64,000 nucleotides of DNA from Myrica gale (Eukaryota; Streptophyta; Magnoliopsida; Fagales; Myricaceae), in contig OZ005610.1 in assembly GCA_963930655.1 (NCBI GenBank), positions 18,598,001 to 18,662,000 on the forward strand. The letters run 5' to 3'. Made by a program: the position numbers and the translations under genes. Below are positions 1 to 10,667 of the stretch, piece after piece. Every line of letters starts with the position of its first letter. Position 1 is the stretch's first letter. Under the pieces are notes generated by a model, which was given only the letters and a program-made list of their open reading frames with translations, searched no databases and had not been told where the DNA came from.

Positions 1-1792
1 ATCCTTGCTTGAAAAACTAAGTCAAATACCAACATCATCTAGCCCAATCACCCAAGGAAAATACTTAAAACCATGGTTTCCTGCTCTAAGAGACATTTCA
101 TCGAACAATTTGGACCCAATCTTTAGCTGGCCAAAAATCCATTCATACCTATACTCAATCCAACTAACAAAAATTAACAATCACTATTCTGACATTAAGG
201 AAGTGAAATGGAAACATAACATAACTGCCAATCATCCAAAGAAAGCAAAACCTAAATCTGAAATATAAATGGAACAAAAGAAGAAGAGAGCAACACCCAA
301 TAGACTAAAAAGCATTCAATAGACTAAGGGAGCAGCAGCAAGAGAGTATTCGGTCTTGGCTCAACAGCAATGAAAAATCAATGAAAAAGCTCTACAAGAA
401 AAAGAACCGAAAGCAACAAAAACTACTCCAAAAGCTACGAAAGAAAACAAAGCCAAAAGCTCTCAAGCTTTTGGTCTCTACGGGAGCAGCTGGTAAAAAC
501 AATGGAAAAGAGGTCTTGAGAGAAAAGTCTTTGGGAGACGCAGCAGCCACCCAAAAGCCCTTCGCAGCACCCAAAAACCACCGAACATCCAAATGAAAAC
601 TCTCCTCCTCTCAGCAGCAAAAAAACCTTTGGTCTCCCCAGGGAGCAGCAACAAAAAGCAACGAAACCCCCCCCCCCCCAAAAGCCACATTTTACCTCTT
701 CCTCCGTAGATGCCAAATGCTCACCCTTTTCTTTTTGTTTTCAGCCTCCCTCTCTCTCTGACACTTGGCAGAAGCTGATTTGATCTTTTGGACATATTCT
801 CCTCCTTCTCACTTCCATGAGCTCACTTCATCTCCTTTGTTCATATGCAATACCTAAAAAAAAAGAAAAGTCAAGTTTATAGAAAATATTCCAATTGTAT
901 TTATGAAAAGGAAAACATGGAAATATGGTGAGAGGAGAGAAAACAAATAATATTTGTGTCCTTAAATTTACTGAATTGCACTTGCTTTTGTCAAAATTAA
1001 CAATTCGCTCCTTACTAATGCCCAAAGCATATTTTTCTCATTTTCTAGTGGAAATGATCTAATTTTAAAAATTTCTCATGTGATTAATTAACAAAATTAT
1101 GACACAATCATGTAGTTGAACAATTGGCCGGCTCCTCGTCCGGGTTGTCATTTCGAGATTGTTTGGAAGATCATCATGCGGAGAAGAAGCTCTTGCATGC
1201 CCCAGGACCTCACCTACCCAATCTTTGGGAGCAATTTTGTGGTGCCACGTGGAAAGGATCTCGAGATGTCAGCTGGTACTTCTTCAAACCTTTTGCTCGA
1301 AACCTCATATAATAGCCAAACAAATTTAATGCTTTTGGAACCTATGGAGGGCAGAGATGTCCTAGCTACACAACAACTACTGTCAAACTCATATTGATGA
1401 CTTGGTCTTTAAAGCTGATAAACCGTCAGAATCCTGAGTCTTCTTGAGTCCCCCTTTGACTATGGGCCCCAAGGCCCATATGAAGAAAGGCAAGCTTTCT
1501 TCAAGCCCAGGTTCCGGCCCTCAGTCTCAGCAGGTCAAGAAACTCACTAGGCTCCTCCATTGAGTGGATTCTTTGGAATCAAGCTTGGGAGTCCACTTGG
1601 ATGAGTTGGAACTTGGATGAGTTGGACCACTCGAGGGACCCCATTTCCCCCCTTCTAGCTCCTTCTAAGATGTTTGAATCTCCCCATTGGTAGGAAGCTA
1701 CCCCCGAGCTTGGTAAAGGAAAAGGCCCCCCACTGTTTTTCGTAGAAAGCTCTAAAAAGAAATTAGCTCTAATCTACAACCCATTGTTGTTC
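1..1792. other. Intergenic sequence without a recognised gene
   Basis: No convincing gene is seen. Short open frames at 5-268, 381-596 and 1116-1397 match no family I know, and the 381-720 stretch is purine-rich and ends in a run of C near 670. From about 1460 the + strand reads as a Lys/Ser/Pro-rich peptide beginning MGPKAHMKKGK, just upstream of the LINE ORF2 start. This could be the tail of LINE ORF1 or its inter-ORF spacer, but it is too short and too broken to be sure. Confidence 0.5.
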
Positions 1793-2532
1793 TGATAGGC
1801 ATGTACTGGAATTGTCGCGGGCTCGGTAGAGTTATGGCAATTCGTGCCTTTAGGGCCATCCTCAGGAAGCACAATCCTGAGTTTATCTGAAACTAAATTA
1901 TGTACTGTAGATAGAATTTTGAATGGCCTTGGTTTCTTCCATTTTGTATCATGTCCTCCAGATAGCCATGATAGGCGTGTGTTGGAATTGCCGTGGGCTC
2001 GATAGAGCTATGGAAATTCATGCCTTTAGGGCCATCCTCAGGAAGCACAATCTTGAATTTATCAGAAACTAAATTATGTACTGTATATTGAATTTTGAAT
2101 GGCCTTGGTTTCTTCCATTTTGTATCATGTCCTTCAGATAGCCATGATAGGCATGTGCTGGAATTGTCGCGGGCTCGATAGAGCTATGGCAATTCGTGCC
2201 CTTAATCTAATAGTTTCTTCTATCTACTGAATTAAAAAGGCGACCCGCCGCGCCGGGCTATAAGATAAGATACAGCTATTGTACTACTTGACTGGTAAGA
2301 AAAAGCTTACGTAAAAACTTGAAGACTTTTGTATGTACGGTAACCCTCTCTTCCGCTATTGGTGGACTGTTGCACAGAAAGGCCGACAGAAGCAACCTTT
2401 CTTAGCGCGCTTGAAGCCATCCTCAGGAAGCACAATCTTGAGTTTATTTGAAACTAAATTATGTACTATAGATAGAATTTTGAATTACCTTGGTTTCTTC
2501 CATTTGTATCATGTCCTCCAAAGGGGACGAAA
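1793..2532 (+). repeat. Tandem triplication of the LINE ORF2 5' end (about 177-bp unit)
   Basis: Three near-identical copies start with GATAGGC at 1793, 1970 and 2146, a period of 176-177 bp. Each covers the ORF2 start (WNCRGLG to about the LSETK and GFFHF blocks). The third copy is interrupted by a foreign segment at 2201-2415 and then continues into the rest of the endonuclease. The array presumably arose by unequal exchange or replication slippage after insertion. Confidence 0.85.
2201..2415. other. Foreign filler inside the third LINE repeat; possibly organellar DNA
   Basis: The LINE text runs up to GTGCC at 2200 and resumes with GCCATCCTCAGG at 2416. Compared with the other two copies, about 6-10 bases are replaced by this 215-bp stretch. 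It has no terminal repeats and no target duplication, so it looks like end-joining filler. Its style (GC-rich GCGACCCGCCGCGCCGG block, TTTCTTAGCGCGC) is unlike its AT-rich surroundings and reminds me of plant mitochondrial intergenic DNA. That origin is a guess. Confidence 0.4.
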
Positions 2533-3480
2533 GAGGCATGATTTTTGCCTGGAAACAAGGAGTGAATGTTGAAGTGGTTTGTTTAAATATTAACTCTTTC
2601 AGTTTGTTGGTGTACTCTGATCCACCGAACCTCCCTTGGTTATTTTTTGGGGGTTACAGCCCCACAGAGTGGCTCAAAAAACCATTTTTTGGCATTCTCT
2701 TAACAATCTTGCCAATTCCTTTAATGACCCTTGGATTTGTTTGGAAGATTTTAATTGTATTATGGCGCCGTGGGAAAAGCAACGTGGTTTATCCTCTGCC
2801 TCCAGCTCAAACAATCCTTTGATTTCTTTCATGGAAGATAATGGGATTGTTGACTTGGGCTTCATTGACCAACATTTTACTTGGTCGAACAATAGAGCTG
2901 GATTAGCTAATATCCGTGAGAAGTTAGTTAGAGGAATTGCGAATGAAGAATGACGTAAATTTTTTTCTTGTGGGAGAGTCACTTATCTTCTTCGTGGGGT
3001 TTCTGACCATCCACCCCTCCTATTAGAAACTAATGGTGGCGGTGCAGCTCTTGCCATGCCTTTGCATTTTGAATTGGTTTGGATTAATGATCACTCTTGC
3101 GAAGAAACAATTTGAGAGGCTTGGATGATTCTCACATCTGGCTCTCCTGCCTTTAATGTTTATAGTAAAATTAAGGCTATTAAGTCAGCCTTGCAACGGT
3201 GGGATAAGGACATTTTGAAATAATCTCGGATAAGTTGCAGGACTTCATGAAGAAATTCATCATCTCCAGATGCTCCCTCATTCTCAAGAAATTTTTACTT
3301 GCGAAAAAGAAAAGCAAGAGGCTCTCCAAGCTCCTCTTAAAATGGAGGAGGAAATGTGGAGGATGAAATCACGCAAGACTTGGCTGACCACTTGGGATCT
3401 AAATACCCAGTATTTCCATCTCTCTATAATCATAATTAGCCGCAAGAATGCTATTGAATTCTTAAAAGATGAGTGTAGAG

Positions 3481-4029
3481 CTTGCTATTGAGGTGTTCAT
3501 TCATAAACCTATAGAGGTGTGGATTGATTTTATTCTAAATAGCAATAATTTTTCAGATAGTGTCCAAGGAACTAGCCTAGTCTTATTTGCATCATTCACA
3601 ATGGATTTGGTTGTTGCATGTTCTCTTGTGAGACTTAGTGACAGGGTGCTAGCAAGTGAGGAGGTTTTCAGCTCCTGGTTGACAATTTATAATATGTACA
3701 CTTGAAACCTGATGCAATAGGAGTTAGTTGACATGTCAAGAATATAGTCTATTGGTCATAGATCATGTGATTATTCTTTCTTAATATGGTTCAATACACT
3801 TTGGAGCCTCCACGTTTTAGGGTATTGAAATGGAAAGAAAACAGAACACCTAATTACTTACCATGTGACTTGCTTATCCTTAGAATGATTGTTTTCCCCA
3901 TAATTTTCCAAGTGGATGACAAAAAATGCCCGAAGGAGAGACAAAGATATCCTCTAAGAGAAATAAAATCGAACACAATTTTTTTCTTTCACTTTGGAGA
4001 AGGTTAAAACAGGACAAATCTCCTCTGCA
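3481..4029. other. Unassigned segment between LINE and solo LTR
   Basis: The sequence leaves the LINE at about 3480. Open frames at 3469-3705 and 3786-4007 (78 and 73 codons, + strand) resemble no family I recognise. Together with 6990-8286 the segment forms about 1.8 kb of non-LINE DNA between two LINE pieces, once the solo LTR is subtracted. I saw no inverted repeats at its two ends. Confidence 0.4.
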
Positions 4030-4136
4030 TTTTCTGTGAGATCCCGAATTTACTTATGTCGTTGTAAAGGAGAGAGATTTTGCTATGATTTTTCCTCAGG
4101 ATGTAGGTATGTTTTAATTGGTGATTTTTGAGGTAA

Positions 4137-4510
4137 GTGTCGACACATTGGAGCATAGTGTCGACACATTAAACTAACACCCGAAAGTTTACCTTTTCCT
4201 GGAGCCCAAAGTGAATTTTGACTAAGTGTTGTAAGTGTCGACACCTTGGGTCATAGTGTCGACACATTAGACTGACACCCGAATGTTTATTTTTTTCCGG
4301 AGCTAGAGTGATTTTTACTAAGTGTTGGAAGTGTCGACACCTTGAGTGATGGTGTCGACACATCCAACTGAAACCCGAGAGTTCGCCTTTTTCCAGAACT
4401 CCCGTGGATTTTGACCAAGTGATAGAAGTGTCGACACCTTGAGTGATGGTGTCGACACATCTTACTAAATGTGTTGTAAGTGTCGACACCTTGAGTGATA
4501 GTGTCGACAC
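4137..4510. repeat. Array of ten GTGTCGACAC palindromes in five pairs
   Basis: The perfect 10-bp palindrome GTGTCGACAC occurs at 4137, 4158, 4235, 4256, 4331, 4352, 4428, 4449, 4480 and 4501. Within each of the five pairs the start-to-start spacing is exactly 21 bp, about two helical turns. Pairs recur every 96-98 bp, except the last, which follows after 52 bp. The array is near the 5' end of the solo LTR (the U3 side), where retrotransposon enhancers usually lie. I do not see it in the related Tekay LTRs. A role as paired sites for a dimeric DNA-binding protein is inference. Confidence 0.9.
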
Positions 4511-4815
4511 ATATAACTACATTCCGAAATTTTACGGATTGAAAATACGTGAGTTGGAATTCATGAAGAAGGGGGAGGGCAACCTTGTCTTTTCCCCAAC
4601 CATTTTCACGCCTATTACTCTCTCCTCCTTTGCCGAACACTTCATTTTTCCCCTCTCTCTTCAGCCTTTTCGTTTTCTCTTGCCCTAAATCACCCACCCG
4701 AAGAAGGAAGAAGGAGAAGAAGGAAGAAGGAGAAGAAGGAGAAGGAGAAAGGAGAAGAAAGGAAGGAGGAAGATGAGAGAAGCAAGGTACAAATCCTTGC
4801 TGGCCGAAAATCAGC

Positions 4816-4840
4816 CTACACTCTCTCTCTCTCTCTCTCT
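4816..4840. repeat. (CT)n microsatellite
   Basis: A run of about twelve CT units lies inside the solo LTR, just downstream of a GAAGGA-rich purine stretch (4697-4775). It is a simple repeat with no other signal. Confidence 0.85.
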
Positions 4841-7344
4841 ATTTCCTTATTGTTTTCTCTTGTTGATTGGTTGTGGTTGTTGGTGGGTTGTCTAAGTAGT
4901 TTTTCTCCTTGTGATTCATGGATGTTTAGTGTGGATCTATGCATGTTCAAGGTGTATCTTGTAAGTGTTTAAGTGTAGCATAGATTTTTACATGAGAACA
5001 TGGGAACATAATGGCTAGATCTGAAATGAGGGTTCAAGAGAAATTGGTTATGTGCTCTAGGTGTTTGATAAAAGGCCTAAGAGGGGATTGAAACCTAAGT
5101 TGAGCAAGTATGGCCGAATCTAGGGGTTGATGCATTAGATTGTGTATGTATGCTAGTGATATTGAGAACCACAAAGCCCTAAGTGTTAGGGATAGGTTCA
5201 GATCTGGGAAAATAGGCAAGAGGACCAATAACGCACACTAGGTGTTTGGTAAACAGCCCAAGAGAAATGGGTACATGCAATGGTGTTAACTTGATAATTA
5301 TGGAATCATGGTTTGGTTGTAAACTTTGAGTTGAAGTTGTAAGTGGGAGGAAGGTGAGAGTATGGTTGCTGCTAGGAAATGTTAAGCTAGCCTTGGATGT
5401 TGGTTGTGACATGTAGAGATTCGGATTTTGGTTGTTGGAAATTTGGAGAGTTAGGAAGATTATTGTGATTACTGGAATTTACACATGCAGATTTCAAGGC
5501 TGGAATAGAAAGTGTGTTTTGATGCATTTGTGGTTATCTCTTGATATTAAGTCCAAATTTTTCGGGGTTGGTCTTGAAATTTTTAAGTTAAGAAAGAGAG
5601 CGTTTTAAGATAACTTGCATGTGAATTAGAGGTATGACGAATATATTATGATATGAAAAATTAGTGTGATGGTCTATTAAAACAGATTTCGTGTGAGTAA
5701 TGTATTGATTACTCTATACGTTTAGTGAACCTATGAATAACAATAGTACGGTTCATTGTAGGTAACGAGACGTTCGACACTCAAGCAAGACCAAGGTAAG
5801 TGAAAATAGTAAGTAGCAACTTACGCTTTACAAAACTGGAATGATACACTGCATGAAGAATGTCTATGAATAATCATATCAAGCATGAAATTACCTAGCA
5901 CGACATGAATGCATCATGATCATTTGCATTCATTGTCCTCATGAGAAAGGAGAGATCCTATGCAAATGAAAGTACCATTTTTATGCTACCTTATGATAAG
6001 TTTTTATGACAAGTTAGTTATTGAACCCAAGTCGGTCGGTACCGTACCAAGTCAAGAGGTGCATCCATACCGAAGGACGTTTACGTGAAGGATGGATGTC
6101 ACCTAGGACACCCATACCGAAGGATGCTTGCAAGAAGGATGGGTAGTCTGGGAGGTATGTGCAATCACACTGAAGGATGCTTGCAAGAAGGTGTGAGCGT
6201 CCAAGAGTCGTGTCTAGCCACTGAAGGACATTGAGAAGGTGTGCTAGCTCGACCATATGTAAGGTCCCCAAGGGAAAAGGGGGACAGTTCCAACGAGAAC
6301 GCACAATCCTGACGCCAGGGGTAAATGGTGCTCAAGTAGCCCATAAGATTTCCCAAAGCAAGAGCTTTATAAGTACGAATGATGTTTTCAAAAGCAAGTG
6401 CATGTGCATATGCGACATGAGGCATATACATGCATCACGACTCATAATCAGGCATGCATCGCATTATGTTTACATGACTATGATTTCAAGTTCAAGTGCA
6501 TGCTTACGATTTAAAACCCATGTTTTTAGCTATAATTCCTTACTGAGTCTTTCGACTCACAGTTTTAAATTGTATCATTCCAGATGATGTTACAGGGGTG
6601 GAATCTTAAGAAGAGGACCTTGAACCTTAGGAGAAGGTTTGATGAAATGTCTCTCTTGTTTGCTAACGTTAGAGAAGATTTAGCTAAATTTTGTAAAAGC
6701 CGGCATGAGCCACAGTGATGTGGTGGTCATGGGTTTCATTTGGCTTAGTTAGTTAATGTTTTAAACTGGTTGATATTTTGAGAATATGTTTATCTACCTT
6801 GAGTTATCAATGGAAAGTATGTTCTTATGTACGATATACGCTAGCTTCATAAGGCTTCTTTTTAACATTGAAGCATAAATGTCATTTCCGCTGCAAGTAT
6901 AGTAGTAAGTACGCTTGAGCGTCCCATGTCGGGAATGCTCGCGGCTGTCATTAGCCTCGTTTAGCTAGCGTTCGGGGCGTGACATTTTCAGTGGAAACCA
7001 AAAAATATAGCACAAAAAATTTAATGCAACGGCACAGCCACAAAGACGATCATAGGATTCATGATAAATAGGGTTATGGTTTTTGGACCACAGATAGAAG
7101 ATCCCTAGCGTCTTTAGCTCATCATCTTCGAAGTAATCTAGCATAGAAAATGAGTTTCAGAAAGAGAAAAGAGAGAGAGAGAGAGAGGTGTGAGCTTTGA
7201 AGAAAGAGTGACAAGCTTCAGCGCAAAAGAAGATTTCTCTCTTTTATCTGTTCATTAAGAGTAAAAATAAAAAAAATACATTTCGAGTTCCACTTCATTT
7301 AAGAGTTTCATTGAGATCCTCCTACCAATGATTTTATACCTGAA

Positions 7345-7875
7345 CTAGTTTCTCACAGCAATGGCAAAGCAAAGACAACCTGTTTTAACATTGCGAAAGG
7401 TCCACAATGTAATGACTTGATTGGGTCGTTGAGAATGAGTATGAGAAAAGTTCTTCCACCCTCCCATAAGAACGTAATATCTGGAGGCCCAGAATTTGAA
7501 TGTCATTGGAAATTTTTTACCATTATTATCGCATACAGTGACTGGAATTCCCTTGAGAAGGTCTTTGTCTCCATTCAACAATGGTAGAATTGAGTTCTTT
7601 GCATACTCTTTGGAAAATAAAAATCTATTTTGTTGGTTCTTCGTATCACTACCGGTCAACTTCTTCTCGAAAGGCTTAGAGTAGTTGAAATCAGTGTGGC
7701 TGGAGACGGAGAGAAAATCAAACGGGAGGAAAGTGATCATGATCTTCAGAGAAAGAATAGTAAAAGCCGCTTCATAGATGTCACTTTTATCGTCTGAATT
7801 CGAGTGTTCCATAGCATGAACTTGAATGACATGAAGATCAATGAGTGATTCGCTCAACTCTTGAGTCCTAGCCAT
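7345..7875 (-). CDS. B3 DNA-binding domain protein, DUF313 / At1g05920-like
   Basis: A single-exon frame of 176 residues ends with the typical DUF313-type B3 fold. Visible blocks are KKLTGSDTKNQQNRFLF, an ILPLLNGD segment, GIPVTVCDNNGKKFPMTFKFW, YYVLMGGWKNF and VITLWTFRNVKTGCLCF. These are the strands and the Trp/Gly core that contact DNA in this REM-like plant family. I chose the Met at 7875 (MARTQELSE) because it follows a TATA-like box at 7951-7960; an upstream in-frame Met at 7965 would overlap that box. Length suits short members of the family. The frame is intact although it sits between two LINE pieces, next to a solo LTR. Whether it is expressed is unknown; a nuclear DNA-binding role is known for the family, and the target is unknown. 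Confidence 0.75.
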   Translation of the reverse strand: MARTQELSESLIDLHVIQVHAMEHSNSDDKSDIYEAAFTILSLKIMITFLPFDFLSVSSHTDFNYSKPFEKKLTGSDTKNQQNRFLFSKEYAKNSILPLLNGDKDLLKGIPVTVCDNNGKKFPMTFKFWASRYYVLMGGWKNFSHTHSQRPNQVITLWTFRNVKTGCLCFAIAVRN

Positions 7876-7950
7876 TTCTCTTTCTCTCAAGGCTTGATTA
7901 GAATTTGGAAGACAACTTTTCTTGATCACGTTATGTGCCTCTCCTCTCAT

Positions 7951-7960
7951 ATATATAATG
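7951..7960 (-). promoter_or_regulatory. Candidate TATA box of the B3 gene
   Basis: On the minus strand the sequence reads TTATATATAT about 75 bp upstream of the chosen ATG. That leaves room for a start site about 30 bp downstream and a short leader. Confidence 0.45.
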
Positions 7961-8286
7961 CACAAGACATTTGATTTTTGAGTTAGCCGCCTAAGAAAAA
8001 TTTCAAAATTGGAGGGAATATATTTAGTTATTCATTTTTATAAATGAGTCAATTACATATCAAAGAAATTAGACCAAATTATCAATCCATGATGGGTTAC
8101 TGTAGTATGTAGAGATATTGGACCAAAGGTCCACATACTGACTTGGGCCCAAAAGCCCAAAAACAAGGAGGAAGTATATGCCCAGAAATTTATTACATGG
8201 TAGTCTTGAGTAGCTCCTCCCACGTGGCTAATTTTTCCCTGGGTTTGTTTTTAAGACTCAACCTCCTTTATATAGAGTCTATTCTC
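7961..8286. other. B3 gene upstream region up to the LINE junction
   Basis: No gene is seen. The + strand frame 8143-8478 only becomes meaningful where the LINE resumes at about 8287. A CACGTG G-box core lies near 8220, which could be promoter sequence of the minus-strand B3 gene. Confidence 0.4.
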
Positions 8287-8536
8287 TCCCAACCACTGAA
8301 CGGTATGACTTGGACATTTCGATATCAAATTGTGGATTTTTTTAAGAAACTTTACTATACCTCTAGTCCGATTATCCCACCTGACATGGAGGACCTTATT
8401 TCACCTCTTATTTCAGAGAATGACAACACCATTCTTTATGGCATTCCAGTGGCAGAAAAAAGTGTTGGAAGCAGTTAAGCAAATTGGCTCACATAAAGCT
8501 CGTAGGCTAGATGGTATGTCTGGTTTATTTTTTAAA
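8287..8536 (+). mobile_element. LINE piece 2: ORF2 linker ahead of the RT
   Basis: This piece encodes the L1 ORF2 segment just before the reverse transcriptase. Blocks are FFKKLY-TSSP, a P-D-E-DLISP stretch, AVKQIGSHKA near 8470-8500 and DGMSGLFFK ending at 8536. It continues the linker left at 3480 and is interrupted at 8536 by the MULE. The piece contains a frame change, so it is decayed. The last nine bases are the left target duplicate of the MULE. Confidence 0.85.
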
Positions 8537-8760
8537 GGCTTAATTGGAATACCCCCACGAATTATATCACTAATCCTAAAAACCCCCCCTAAACTTGAAC
8601 TTTTGGAAACTTGGCACCATAATCTTATGTAACTGTTGCAAATTCATTTTGAACCTAGATTTTCTGTTACCGTTGTACGTTTTCCGTCACACATGAGAAA
8701 CACCTGAGCACACTCTTCATGCAAATACCAAATTGCCCCCATTGATTTCGATGAAAATCA
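8537..8760 (+). repeat. MULE left terminal inverted repeat
   Basis: This pairs with 28515-28740 read in reverse. Shared blocks include ATACCCCCAC, AACTTGAACTT, TTGCAA and CATTTTGAACC, CGTACGTTTT-like and CTTCATGCAAA. Confidence 0.85.
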
Positions 8761-9659
8761 TTCGGACATAAGGTGTGTTTTGAAACTCAACCTCCTTCGT
8801 CTTCATTCCTGTCTGAAGCAAAACACCATTGGCTTCATTGCTATCTGAAACACCACCTACCATGTCTGAACTCCATGCAAGAAGTACAGTTGTTAGGATT
8901 ATAATTTTTTTTCTCCAATTGGCAAGGTACTTTGATTAATCTTTCCCTATTCCCCTGAATTTGTTTGTAAATAGGTCCTTAATCTATTAGAGTTTGTGAA
9001 TAGGTTTGAAAGAGTGAGATTTTGTGGCAATCTTTGTTTCAATTGCATAACCATTTCTGTCAAGTTACAATGTAGTATGTTTTGTGGAATTATTTTGTGG
9101 TTTCTGCTACACTCTTGAATTATGTTATTTTGCGGGTGCCCATGATGTATGTTGTACTGAATTATAGGCATTGCCAGTAACTCAAGTCTGTGTGCTTTTT
9201 TTAGTATTTTGAATCTGAGAAGCGTTCCCTCTGTGCAATTTATTTGGTTACAAATATCAAAAAACTTGATTTGCCCCTGTGCTGTTTCCAGAGAAAGGAA
9301 TATACGAAAAGATGATTATACAGAAGGAAGCTTCTAGTTGTACTTGAGGTTTAAAAAATGGGTCATTCATGTATGTTGTACTGAATTTTCCGTTGTCTTC
9401 TTTGTTGATATATATATTATCAAACAAATAATTCAATACAACCCATTGTCTTCTCTGTTGTCACCCATAAATGCTTGCTGGAATAGTACCAAATAAGTAA
9501 ACAATAGTATCATTTATGGAATTATGTTTGCTATGTAGTTAGGAAGTTCAACTTGTACGTCCTTTTCCAATGACATTTTATGACGTCTTCTATTGTTTTT
9601 TTCTCAAGCCATGGGAAGTTTGAGACTCGAGGATACCTGGGCTTACACAGCCAGAAGTT
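8761..9659. other. MULE subterminal non-coding region
   Basis: No open frame is recognised. The region lies upstream of the + strand GRF-type gene and is a plausible promoter and leader, possibly with an intron ending before 9660. Nothing in the text fixes a start site. Confidence 0.35.
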
Positions 9660-10063
9660 ATGTATACTTCCAATAGTGGTTCGAGCTCTCGGGTTACAGA
9701 AAGTGGGGCAAGCTCTGGCGGCCGACATTGTTATTGCGTTGTCACAACCTACAAGAAGACCTCGTACATGGAAACATCTTTAGACGTTGATTCTATAGAT
9801 GTCCGAACTATAAGATTAAACATGCGTGTGAATTTTTTGCTTTGGTTGCTCCTCCAATGTGTGAACAAGGGAACGAAGTGTTGAAACGCATGCGAGATAG
9901 GCAAGAACATTTAAATGTTGATAAAAAATAATTTTGAAGCCTGAAGGAGGAGGTTGAAAAACATCACTAATATGAGAAGTACAAGCCCGCTTTGGCGATG
10001 TTGTCGATTCTTGTAGTAGCTCTCTTGTCTAGATTAGTAGTCTGTTTGGGCAAACTGACATGA
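9660..10063 (+). pseudogene. GRF-type zinc-finger small membrane protein carried by the MULE (frameshifted)
   Basis: The frame starts MYTSNSGSSSRV and gives HCYC with a following TTYKKTS, the first Cys cluster of a GRF zinc finger. A frameshift of one position near 9780 then separates it from the rest: FYRCPNYK, CEFF and PPMC supply the remaining GRF Cys blocks. After these come a charged helical stretch (EVLKRMRDRQEHL) and a C-terminal hydrophobic helix (ALAMLSILVVALLSRLVV) ending at 10063. This layout (GRF finger, coiled coil, one membrane helix) is that of a common small plant protein family. The gene is convergent with the transposase. It contains at least one frameshift and further stops, so it is a pseudogene. 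Its function in a transposon is not established. Confidence 0.6.
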
Positions 10064-10236
10064 GTTTTATTTGGCATCCCAACTGTGTAACTTGTGACAT
10101 TTTGATGTTGTAGTTTGACATGTGACCCCAGTTATATAAATTATGTCCTTTTGAAGTTGTATATTAACTTTGCATTCTAGTTATATATGTAACTTGTGTC
10201 CTTTGTGTTATTTGATACTGTGAGTTAAAGCACTAT

Positions 10237-10667
10237 TGTAACACCCCGACCCTTTAAATATTCTTGATAATCTTAATTTTCCTAATTAATGATAATTAAT
10301 AATTTTTATATTATTAATTTCGGATTTAATTATTTTATGATTATTAAATAGTGTAAAATACCTAGAAATAGTTTTATATACCCAAAAATTATGATAAAAA
10401 TATACTCGTAATGACTCGTTTGTGTGAAAATGTCTCTTTGATCTTCTTCTAACTTGACTTTCATTTTCTCCTGCTTAATTTCTGAATATATATTTAATAA
10501 GTCTTTCGCTGGTTTTCTCTATAATATATAGTTGCCTATAAATATCCCAAGGACTTTACATCAGTCTTAAGACCCATAGGATAAATATCATGTCTTAACC
10601 TTGCCATTTATGCACCTCTGGTACTACAAAGAGAGCTTAGAGGCTAATACGCGCATGAGATGTGACA
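10237..10667 (+). mobile_element. Solo LTR (431 bp), probably Ty3/gypsy
   Basis: The block begins TGTAACACCCCGACCC and ends GATGTGACA. A perfect 5-bp target duplication ACTAT lies on both sides (10232-10236 and 10668-10672). A TATAAATA promoter-like box is near 10547. There is no internal region, so it is a solo LTR. The orientation assumes the TGTAACACCCCG end is the 5' end, as is common in plant gypsy LTRs. Confidence 0.8.

Larger units (their letters stand above)
1793..3480 (+). mobile_element. L1-type LINE, piece 1: ORF2 endonuclease and start of RT linker
   Basis: This piece encodes the N-terminal apurinic-type endonuclease of a plant L1 LINE ORF2, which would nick the target for target-primed reverse transcription. 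Visible family signatures in order are WNCRGLG near the start, LSETK, a GDFNCI-like block (here EDFNCI, about 2745), a LGF-HFTWSN block (about 2855-2895) and SDHPP (about 3005). The text then runs into the helical linker before the RT (NTQYFHL-type block near 3400, then RKNAIEFLKDE near 3440-3475). The frame is broken by stops and shifts, and the first 177 bp are triplicated. The piece stops at about 3480 and the same element resumes at 8287. Confidence 0.85.
4035..6984 (+). mobile_element. Solo LTR of a large Ty3/gypsy element (Tekay-like)
   Basis: The 2950-bp block starts TGTGAGATCCCGAA and ends GGGGCGTGACA. It is flanked by a perfect 5-bp target duplication TTTTC (4030-4034 and 6985-6989). 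Its ends and several inner blocks match, in opposite orientation, the LTRs of the Tekay-type element at 12111-25231, including the block around 6030-6330 that mirrors about 12350-12600. No internal coding region is present, so this is the usual product of LTR-LTR recombination. It is clearly diverged from the Tekay LTRs and is shorter (2.95 against 3.84 kb), so it is a sister family or an older copy. Confidence 0.9.

Noticed and set aside
381-716. Lys-rich and Phe/Gly-rich frames on both strands
   Set aside because: They come from purine-rich low-complexity DNA and a C run; no start context, family or splice structure supports a gene.
4137-4510. Regular repeats that might suggest a CRISPR-like array
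   Set aside because: Spacers are similar to each other, the repeat is only a 10-bp palindrome and the context is a plant LTR.
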